This document shows, piece after piece, positions 58,328 to 64,000 of a stretch of 64,000 nt of DNA. The notes under the pieces were generated by a model, which saw nothing but the letters and a program-made list of their open reading frames with translations, had not been told where the DNA came from and did not search any database. Position numbers and translations under genes: made by a program. Each line of letters begins with the position of its first letter. Positions within the stretch are counted from its first letter, which is position 1. The stretch spans positions 434,001 through 498,000 of the forward strand of contig NZ_BMIF01000002.1 in the NCBI RefSeq assembly GCF_014641695.1. Reading direction: 5' to 3'. Source of the DNA: Nitratireductor aestuarii. Lineage in GTDB: Bacteria; Pseudomonadota; Alphaproteobacteria; Rhizobiales; Rhizobiaceae.

Positions 58328-58972
58328 TCAGGCGGCTGGGCTTCCCGTCAACGAGACAAACACTGCACTGTAGTGAATGATGGCGCCGGCCAGCACGAAG
58401 CCGTGCCAGATGGCGTTCTGGAAGCGCAGGCTGTGCCAGACGTGGAACACCACGCCGACGGAATAAACCACGCCGCCAGCAAGGATCAACCAGAGCACCG
58501 TGGGCGACAGGCTGGTGAGCATCGTGTCGAAGAGCGCGGCGCCGCTCCAGCCCAGCCCCAGGTAGAGGAGGATCGCCAGACGGTCAAAACGACCGGGAAA
58601 GACGATCTTCAGGAATACACCGGTGGCTGCCACCGACCACATCCAGACAAGCAGGCCCGTGGCCTCCATCTGCAGCGCAAAGGGCGTATAGGTGCCGGCA
58701 ATCAGCAGGAAGATGGCGGCGTGGTCGTATTTGCGGAGCTTCCATTTCACCGGGCTCACCGGCCACATGTTGTAGACCGCCGACATGGTGAGCGTCGCCA
58801 CGAGTGTCACCGCATAGACGGAGGCCGCAAGCGCCACGCCGGGCTCCGGATGCCACAGGTTGCCGATGATGAGTGCGCCAGCGCCCATGAGGGCGAACAG
58901 CACACCGGCGACATGGATCGCGCCGTCCGCAATGGACTCGGATCGATCATAGCGCCAGGACATCTCGTTCAT
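58328..58972 (-). CDS. Hemolysin III/YqfA (PAQR) family membrane protein
   Basis: This 214-residue polytopic inner-membrane protein has about seven hydrophobic segments. Family motifs are ESIADGAIHVAGVLFALMG (first His), MSAVYNMWPVSPVKWKLRKYDHAAIFLLIAGTYTPFAL and WHSLRFQNAIWHGFVLAG with the C-terminal His pair. The conserved His and Asp suit a metal-dependent hydrolase, as in PAQR receptors. A toxin role is not supported. Confidence 0.88.
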   Translation of the reverse strand: MNEMSWRYDRSESIADGAIHVAGVLFALMGAGALIIGNLWHPEPGVALAASVYAVTLVATLTMSAVYNMWPVSPVKWKLRKYDHAAIFLLIAGTYTPFALQMEATGLLVWMWSVAATGVFLKIVFPGRFDRLAILLYLGLGWSGAALFDTMLTSLSPTVLWLILAGGVVYSVGVVFHVWHSLRFQNAIWHGFVLAGAIIHYSAVFVSLTGSPAA

Positions 58973-59275
58973 GCAACCCTCTCCAAGCCTAAATCTCGCC
59001 CATGATTATGGCGTCAGAAGGAAAGCATGGTGACAAACCTTTGACGCCGGCCATGGCCGTTCGGACGACGATCCATGGAATGACGAAGCAGTGCGGAGGT
59101 TCCATGCGCGGCGGAATGTGCGCAGCGCAACGCACGGCACGGAACCACGCACCTTACCGTCCTGATCCAGAGTGAAGCTGGACAATCCTGACGCAGTTGG
59201 ACTAGGCGGTTTTCTGTCTGACCACGTAGTTGATTCAAGCTATCCGAACAGTATTCAGTCGAAAGCCGCTCTACC
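58973..59275. other. Intergenic region, no gene seen
   Basis: About 300 bases between two divergent genes. No RNA gene, repeat or plausible short protein was recognised. Confidence 0.45.
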
Positions 59276-59770
59276 ATGACCGCAAACTCTCCCGTGACCG
59301 TGCGTGAAGCCACGATTGAGGACGCATCCGAAATACTTGCGCTGATCAAGGAGCTTGCGGCTTTCGAAGACTTGTCCAATGCGGTCGCCATGGATGAAGA
59401 ACGGCTGCGCGAGGATGGGTTCGGCTCCGCCCCCCGGTTCCATGTTCTGCTCGCGGAAGATGTTGAGGGCGTGGTCGGCTACCTCAGCTACATGATCCGC
59501 TATTCGATCTGGGGAGGCGGCGAGTTCATCAATCTGGACGACATCTATGTGCGCGAGAGCGCCCGCGGCAGGGGCGCCGGCCTGGCACTGATGCGCCGGC
59601 TGGCCGAAATCGCCGCAGCACGGAAGATGACGGTGCGCTGGGAACTGCTCGTCGACAACCTGCCGGCCAGGAAGTTCTACACCATGCTCGGCGCAACGAT
59701 TTCCGAGAAGCTCATCGCACGGTGGTCGGTTGAGACTGTTCAGGCGTTGGTGAGAGACGGACAGGACTAG
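59276..59770 (+). CDS. GNAT family N-acetyltransferase
   Basis: This 164-residue acetyl-CoA-dependent transferase has VREATIEDASEILALIKELAAFE at the N terminus, then NLDDIYVRESARGRGAGLALM with the acetyl-CoA loop (RGRGAG). WELLVDNLPARKFYTMLGA near the end is typical of spermidine/thialysine acetyltransferase-like proteins. The amine substrate is uncertain. It stands alone, 50 bases before the tRNA-Arg gene on the other strand. Confidence 0.88.
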   Translation: MTANSPVTVREATIEDASEILALIKELAAFEDLSNAVAMDEERLREDGFGSAPRFHVLLAEDVEGVVGYLSYMIRYSIWGGGEFINLDDIYVRESARGRGAGLALMRRLAEIAAARKMTVRWELLVDNLPARKFYTMLGATISEKLIARWSVETVQALVRDGQD

Positions 59771-59820
59771 CGGACGAGCTGCTTAGCCCGTTTGCGTATT
59801 CAAGTTACTCAAAATGAAAA

Positions 59821-59897
59821 TGGCGCACCCGACAGGATTCGAACCTGTGACCTCTGCCTTCGGAGGGCAGCACTCTATCCAGCTGAGCTACGGGTGC
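59821..59897 (-). tRNA. tRNA-Arg, anticodon CCG
   Basis: This is a 77-base tRNA on the minus strand with encoded CCA. The acceptor arm is GCACCCG / CGGGTGC and the D arm includes AGCTCAGCTGGATAGAG. The anticodon stem-loop is CTGCC-CTCCGAA-GGCAG, with CCG at the anticodon positions. The T arm is ACAGG-TTCGAAT-CCTGT. It reads the CGG codon. tRNA-Arg genes are common integration targets, and copies of its 3' half lie nearby (59949-60022 and 63137-63210). Confidence 0.96.
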
Positions 59898-59948
59898 CTG
59901 TTCCAGCGCATCGCCGGAAGCCGAACTGCCGCCTTCATAACCTAAGCC

Positions 59949-60022
59949 TCCCCATGCATCAATGGAGAATGTGCGTTTCTCCCAAGGCAGTGGTCACAGG
60001 TTCGAAGCCTGTCGGCTGCGCG
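59949..60022 (+). repeat. 74-bp direct repeat with tRNA-Arg 3' half, left copy
   Basis: This is identical to 63137-63210 at 70 of 74 positions. Its last 38 bases match the 3' half of the tRNA-Arg(CCG) gene at 35 of 38. The first 36 bases (TCCCCATGCATCAATGG...) are not tRNA. It is likely an attachment-site remnant or a tRNA fragment moved with mobile DNA. Confidence 0.75.
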
Positions 60023-60346
60023 CCGAAAATGTGCCGGGAGTGGCGGGGATGTGGCGGTAGGTGATACCGACGGAAGCGCGTCGATGAAGCCATTCCAAGC
60101 GCGTTCATCAATCGAGGGAGACCAGAGCGTCCATGCAACAATAGCCAGCTCTCTAAAATCCGTAGGCCTGTCCATTACGTTGACGCGGCGGTCCACAATG
60201 CCCATGCCAGTCTCTCAAGTGTCCGCAACAAGCCGTATCGATGCGGCCGTGCAACGTTGCATTTTCGTGCTCTGTGCGGGAAGTTGTCTCGCCGTGGAAT
60301 CGGCGTGGCCGCTTCGGCGAGACGGTAAGGTGGACCACTAGATGCT
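60023..60346. other. Gap between repeat and methionine synthase gene
   Basis: About 320 bases. A minus-strand frame (60205 to 59942) runs through the repeat and has no known likeness. Nothing else was seen. It may hold debris of an earlier insertion. Confidence 0.4.
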
Positions 60347-61375
60347 TTAGACGGAGAGCTCCTTTCGGATGATTTCCGCTCCTGCGCTCAAAGCCTTCAG
60401 CTTGCCTGTCGCTACGTGACGAGGCAGCGGGGCCATGCCGCAGTTGGTGCATGGGTAGAGCTTATCTGCATCTACGAACTGAAGCGCTTTTCGCAGCGTA
60501 TCGGCCACTTCCTCCGGCGTCTCGATTGTATTTGTCGCCACGTCTATGGCGCCTACCATCACCTTCTTGCCTCGAATGAGTTCGATCAGATCGATTGGAA
60601 CATGCGAGTTGTGGCATTCAAGCGATATCAGATCGACACTAGATTTCTGGAGTTTGGGGAAGGTCTCCTCATACTGTCTCCACTCCGACCCGAGGGTTTT
60701 TTTCCAGTCTGTATTGGCCTTGATGCCGTAGCCATAGCAGATGTGGACTGCGGTTTCGCACTCGAGCCCTTCCAATGCCCGTTCCAGGGTGGCTATCCCC
60801 CAATCGTTCACCTCGTCGAAGAAGACGTTGAACGCAGGTTCGTCGAACTGGATGATATCGACGCCAGCAGCCGCCAATTCCTTCGCCTCTTCATTGAGAA
60901 TTTTGGCGAATTCCCAGGCCAGTCTCTCACGACTCTTATAGTGGGCATCGTAGAGCGTATCGACCATCGTCATGGGACCAGGCAGTGCCCATTTGATGGG
61001 CTGCCGGGTTTGCTGGCGCAAAAACCTGGCATCTTCGACAAAAACCGACTTCGGACGGGAGACCGCGCCGACGACCGTCGGCACACTCGCATCATAGCGG
61101 CTACGAATTCTGACCGTCTCACGTTTCTCGAAATCAACGCCGTCAAGGTGTTCAATAAATGTGGTGACGAAATGCTGGCGCGTTTGCTCGCCGTCGCTGA
61201 CGATATCGATACCCGTCTGCCGTTGATCGTCGAGTATCAGGCGCAGGGCATCCTGCTTTCCCGCAATCAATTCCTCATCTTCCAGTTTCCATGGCGACCA
61301 AAGTTTCTCCGATTCCGCAAGCCAGGAGGGCTTTGGCAAGCTGCCGGCGGTGGACGTGGGCAAGAGTGTTTCCAA
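60347..61375 (-). CDS. mesD: Core-MetE type methionine synthase (MesD-like)
   Basis: This protein of about 342 residues corresponds to only the C-terminal catalytic barrel of MetE. It makes methionine from homocysteine without B12. Zinc-site landmarks are VHICYGYG and CTNCGMAPLPRHV; the entry motif is PTSTAGSLPKP, and FDEPAFNVFF is conserved. MetE's N-terminal folate-binding half is missing. Published work on folate-independent methionine synthases (MesA-D) describes MesD as a core-MetE that needs the DUF1852 protein MesX. The gene next door is DUF1852. TTG at 61375 with AAGG nine bases ahead is the likely start. A GTG at 61426 would overlap mesX. Confidence 0.87.
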   Translation of the reverse strand: METLLPTSTAGSLPKPSWLAESEKLWSPWKLEDEELIAGKQDALRLILDDQRQTGIDIVSDGEQTRQHFVTTFIEHLDGVDFEKRETVRIRSRYDASVPTVVGAVSRPKSVFVEDARFLRQQTRQPIKWALPGPMTMVDTLYDAHYKSRERLAWEFAKILNEEAKELAAAGVDIIQFDEPAFNVFFDEVNDWGIATLERALEGLECETAVHICYGYGIKANTDWKKTLGSEWRQYEETFPKLQKSSVDLISLECHNSHVPIDLIELIRGKKVMVGAIDVATNTIETPEEVADTLRKALQFVDADKLYPCTNCGMAPLPRHVATGKLKALSAGAEIIRKELSV

Positions 61376-61401
61376 GACAGATGACCTTGTGTTTCGGTTG
61401 A

Positions 61402-62451
61402 TCAAAGAGTGTAATTGGCAGACCACTGCGCAAGGATGGCCCCGTATGGTTTGATGAAGCGCTCCTCGGCGAATTTCCCCTGTTCGACAGCAAGCCGGCT
61501 TCGCTCTTCGCGGTCGTAGACAATTCGGGTCAGTGAATAGTCCTGATGCTTCAGACTTGGCTGATAGCAGGCGCTTGCCGCAGAATTGGCATTGTAGATC
61601 TCGGGCCGGTAGATTTTCTGGAAGGTCTCCATGGTGCTGATGGTGCTGATCAGCTCCAGATCAGTGTAGTCGCCGAGCAGGTCTCCTACAAAATAGAAGG
61701 CTAGAGGCGCAACGCTGCCCTCGGGCATGAAGTAGCGAGCCTGCATCCCCATCTTCTTGAAGTATTTATCGGTAGATGAGAATTCGTCCTGTTTGTATTC
61801 GACGCCCAACACAGGATGCCGGTTCTGGGTCCGGCGATAGGTGTTGCTGCTAGAAATGCTCAAGCAGATGACCGGTGCCTTGGCGAAATGCTCGTTGTAA
61901 GCGTCGGATTTCAGGAAACTCTTGAAAAGGTTCCCATGCAGATCACCGAAGTCGTCCGGCATGCTGAAATCAGGCCGGTTTTTATTGTGCTCTGACAGGA
62001 CTACGCTGAAGTCGTAATCCCGAACGTAAGAAGAAAAATTGTTGCCGACAATTCCCTCGATCCGATGGTTGTTTCTTCGATCCAGGATCGTCGTATTCAG
62101 GATCTCAATCAGCGGAAAGGCTTCGATCTTTCCGTATGCAGCGACTGTCATCTCGACGGAAATGATATCGAGCTCGACAGAGTAACGATCGCCTTTGGGG
62201 TTGTCCCAATGCGCCAGAGCGTTGAAGCGATTGTCAATCATCCTCAAGGCGCTGCGCAGGTTCTCTGACCGGTTTTCCCCTCTGGCCAGATTGGCGAAAT
62301 TCGTCGTTATGCGCGTATTTTCTGCCGGACGGTAATCCTCATCAAAACGAATACTCTTAAGGCGGAACGTGAAGTCGTTTCCCGTCGCGCTCGGCTGGGG
62401 ATCGACGGGCGACACGGCCGGAGCGGCTATACGAGTTGCGATTTGCGACAT
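61402..62451 (-). CDS. mesX: DUF1852 protein (MesX-like), partner of core-MetE
   Basis: This 349-residue cytoplasmic protein has DUF1852 landmarks FRLKSIRFDEDYRPAENTRITTNFANLARG, HWDNPKGDRYSVELDIISVEM and EILNTTILDRRNNHRIEGIVG. In published work MesX is required for MesD activity, probably in supplying the still unidentified methyl donor, and the pair is found in aerobes. It is the first gene after a cobalamin riboswitch and lies 26 bases ahead of mesD, so both are under B12 control. The base composition looks less GC-rich than the flanks, which fits transfer. Confidence 0.9.
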   Translation of the reverse strand: MSQIATRIAAPAVSPVDPQPSATGNDFTFRLKSIRFDEDYRPAENTRITTNFANLARGENRSENLRSALRMIDNRFNALAHWDNPKGDRYSVELDIISVEMTVAAYGKIEAFPLIEILNTTILDRRNNHRIEGIVGNNFSSYVRDYDFSVVLSEHNKNRPDFSMPDDFGDLHGNLFKSFLKSDAYNEHFAKAPVICLSISSSNTYRRTQNRHPVLGVEYKQDEFSSTDKYFKKMGMQARYFMPEGSVAPLAFYFVGDLLGDYTDLELISTISTMETFQKIYRPEIYNANSAASACYQPSLKHQDYSLTRIVYDREERSRLAVEQGKFAEERFIKPYGAILAQWSANYTL

Positions 62452-62457
62452 GGCTTA

Positions 62458-62473
62458 CCCCAATGAGTTGGGG
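62458..62473 (-). promoter_or_regulatory. Hairpin covering the mesX ribosome-binding site
   Basis: CCCCAA-loop-TTGGGG sits a few bases upstream of the mesX ATG. The TTGGGG arm is the only Shine-Dalgarno candidate. It may be the translational output of the riboswitch. Confidence 0.5.
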
Positions 62474-62555
62474 GCAAGGATCAGCGGACACATAGCAAAT
62501 GAGGCCGTCACGCGGCCTCCGCTACGGCACACCGGGACACCCCGCCCGTGGACGT

Positions 62556-62748
62556 TACATGTCAGGGCAGGTCTCCTGGCTCGCGGGTCGTAGCCTCCTT
62601 CCGTCTTCCCAAGGCTCACGCCTCAGTGACATTGATGGATTTGGCTCGCCGCATACAGTTGCGGGGGCAGCGCCGGCATTGCACTCGCGCACCGGCTTCC
62701 CTCTTAGCTCTGGCCGCTCCCAATGGGTGGCCAGAGAACCATGACGCC
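62556..62748 (-). ncRNA. Cobalamin (adenosylcobalamin) riboswitch
   Basis: On the minus strand the core GAAGCCGGTG, then AATGCCGGCGCTGCCCCCGC and AACTGT, is followed by GTCACTG and a perfect B12 box AGCCAGGAGACCTGCC at 62566-62581. P1 arms close near CATGG and GACATG. The element lies about 100 bases upstream of mesX. When cobalamin is present it should lower expression of mesX-mesD, which would then be needed only without B12-dependent MetH. A GC-rich hairpin GAGGCCG/CGGCCTC between 62500 and 62525 could act as a terminator. The end points are estimated. Confidence 0.93.
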
Positions 62749-63136
62749 GCGACTCTGGGACAAAAAAACCGCAGCGTCAATGGGACATAAAGAAATATTT
62801 ATATCTTTACGTCTGCATGGCGTTCGAGGGGTTTAATCTCAGTAACATCTTGCGTGGGCGCTTCTAGTGTGTCGGCGGCCCTGACAGATCCGACGTGCAA
62901 TTTCCCTCATATACTGATTGGGAATGTCCTGCAGCGGCGAACGCTTCATACGTTGCTTTCACCACTTGACGCAGAGTTGCGCACTGGCGAGCGCCTGCGG
63001 CTTGGAGGCTCACCATCGCGCCAGTGAGCTTCTATGAGTCAATGGATGCTTGCGCTGTAGGTGCTTTGTTCAGGAATGACCCCACGATTTTCATCGTTAA
63101 AGATCGCGCCTGCGAGCTCGCTGGTGCCCGGTTGGA
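62749..63136. other. Intergenic region upstream of the riboswitch
   Basis: About 390 bases with no recognised gene. The part just before the riboswitch (AAAGAAATATTTATATC) is AT-rich and probably includes the promoter of mesX-mesD. A plus-strand frame from 63024 (SFYESMDACAVGALFRNDPTIF in outline) is not recognised and runs into the repeat. It may be a gene remnant. Confidence 0.4.
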
Positions 63137-63210
63137 TCCCCATGCATCAATGGAGAATGTGCGTTTCTCCCAAGGCAGAGGTCACAGGTTCGAATCCTGG
63201 CGGGTGCGCG
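63137..63210 (+). repeat. 74-bp direct repeat with tRNA-Arg 3' half, right copy
   Basis: This is the partner of 59949-60022, 3188 bases apart. Its last 38 bases match the 3' half of tRNA-Arg(CCG) at 37 of 38 (one change in the T stem). It is not a full tRNA: the acceptor 5' strand and a paired anticodon stem are missing. Confidence 0.78.
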
Positions 63211-63306
63211 GGGATGAAAGGGGAGTGGCTGGGTTGTGGCGTGGGTGTGGGTGCGAAATGCCTAACGAGTGCACCCACCCTCACTGAGATGGCTTACGCT
63301 TCGAGC

Positions 63307-64000
63307 CTATATCGAGCTCTCTAGAAGAGCAATTTCTTGTTCGGTTAATTCGAACAGCTCATAGACGATGCTATCTATCTGGGCTTCAGCCTGGGCAATT
63401 TCCGCGGTCAGGCGGGCGATCTCGGCGCGGTCACGGTTGATCCAGTCTTCCCAGTCGGAGCGATCGGCCAGCGGGATGTCGGCCTTGAACACCTTCTTCA
63501 CCTCGGCGCGGAAAGTGGCGAAGTCGGGCAGGGTCCACCATTCCTGAAGCCGGGTTGTCAGCTTTGGTTCACGTTCAGGCGGGCAGAGATCGGGAATCCG
63601 GCGCGTCAGGGCCGTTTGCAGGGCCAGACGTTTATGCGCGGCACTACTGGCGCGCTTGCTTTCAGCGGCGAGCTGCGCACGCCTTGTCTCATCCCATTTT
63701 GGGATTGGCAGCTTTTCAACGTATTGCACCCGCAGCTCATGGTAGCCGCCCCGCACTGGCGGGCTCATGGATGATAACATGAACCAGAGGACCTGACTGT
63801 TTAGGAGCGCCAGCAAGGCCTGGTCATCGGACGGGATCAGATAGGACTTGTCGTTCGAGAAAGCCCCTTGGGGTTCGAATGAAAAATTTCGCTCGGCGTT
63901 GAAATGCGGATAACTGATCTTCGGCGCGACAAAGTGCGGAGCATAGGCTTCTTGCGCTTGTTGCAGCTCGAACCATTCCTGTTTTGTGGCGCGCTTTTCC
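63307..64000 (-). CDS. Eco57I/TaqI-like restriction-modification methylase, C-terminal part
   Basis: The minus-strand frame is open from the window end, so the N terminus lies outside. About 230 residues are visible. They read WFELQQAQEAYAPHFVAPKISYPHF, then FSNDKSYLIPSDDQALLALLNS, and YHELRVQYVEKLPIP. This is the TaqI-like C-terminal target-recognition domain of Eco57I-type N6-adenine methylases, found in type IIG and related large RM or BREX-like enzymes. The end is a helical tail (AEIAQAEAQIDSIVYELFELTEQE). It lies about 100 bases after the right repeat, so it belongs to the variable region beyond. Confidence 0.85.
   Translation of the reverse strand, partial: EKRATKQEWFELQQAQEAYAPHFVAPKISYPHFNAERNFSFEPQGAFSNDKSYLIPSDDQALLALLNSQVLWFMLSSMSPPVRGGYHELRVQYVEKLPIPKWDETRRAQLAAESKRASSAAHKRLALQTALTRRIPDLCPPEREPKLTTRLQEWWTLPDFATFRAEVKKVFKADIPLADRSDWEDWINRDRAEIARLTAEIAQAEAQIDSIVYELFELTEQEIALLESSI

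Noticed and set aside
59942-60205. Minus-strand frame through the left tRNA-like repeat
   Set aside because: It runs through the repeat, has no recognised domain and no clear start signal. Kept only as possible debris.
63137-63210. Right repeat as a functional tRNA
   Set aside because: The T arm and acceptor 3' strand are present, but there is no matching acceptor 5' strand, D arm or paired anticodon stem.
63024-63287. Plus-strand frames upstream of and through the right tRNA-like repeat
   Set aside because: They read through the repeat and resemble no family I know. They could be a gene remnant, but there is no support for an intact gene.

Overview
The window looks like chromosomal DNA from an alphaproteobacterium of the order Hyphomicrobiales (Rhizobiales), in the Mesorhizobium/Phyllobacteriaceae direction. 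This is an inference from GC-rich coding, the gene order mutM-rpsT-dnaA-dnaN-recF-moeB, the dnaX-ybaB-recR block next to a small 4.5S-type SRP RNA, a CycM-type membrane cytochrome c, tad pilus genes and an HWE-type bacteriophytochrome. No rRNA, CRISPR array or complete insertion sequence was seen.

Layout from left to right. 0-8 kb: end of an M20 peptidase, RNase D, PBP1A, an alanine/glycine:cation symporter, the bfd-bfr iron-storage pair, and lepA. 8-18.5 kb: a frameshifted DUF3800 gene, then a minus-strand peptide-type ABC operon with two binding proteins, two permeases and a fused double ATPase, ending in a GhrA-like reductase. A membrane cytochrome c with a long Ala/Pro/Glu tail follows. 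18.7-27 kb: kdsB-pheA, DoxX, HIT-nudC, SRP RNA, dnaX-ybaB-recR and an MltB-like transglycosylase. 27-32 kb: a Kazal-type lipoprotein and a small tad/Flp pilus set, including a 58-residue Flp pilin at 28196-28372. An SH3 protein and a D-2-hydroxyacid dehydrogenase come next. 32-39 kb: the replication block moeB-recF-dnaN-dnaA, rpsT and mutM. 39-48.5 kb: a trimeric autotransporter, the divergent heme oxygenase/bacteriophytochrome pair, a RibD/DHFR-fold reductase, an acyltransferase and a GAF-GGDEF-EAL protein.

48.5-57.3 kb reads as a small-molecule catabolic neighbourhood: RidA, SMP-30 lactonase, PLP aminotransferase, FrhB-like iron-sulfur flavoprotein, LysR, LysE exporter and a metal amidohydrolase, with a divergent orphan peptide-type binding protein. 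Its substrate is not evident. 57.4-59.8 kb: SleB hydrolase, hemolysin III family protein and a GNAT enzyme.

The most interesting part is 59.8-64 kb. A tRNA-Arg(CCG) gene is followed by two 74-bp direct repeats (59949-60022 and 63137-63210) whose last 38 bases match the 3' half of that tRNA. They bound a 3.1-kb module of a clear cobalamin riboswitch, a DUF1852 gene (mesX-like) and a core-MetE gene (mesD-like), that is, a B12- and folate-independent methionine synthase that the cell would switch on when B12 is scarce. Just beyond the second repeat is the C-terminal part of an Eco57I/TaqI-type restriction-modification methylase running off the window. This suggests a tRNA-Arg-associated variable region.
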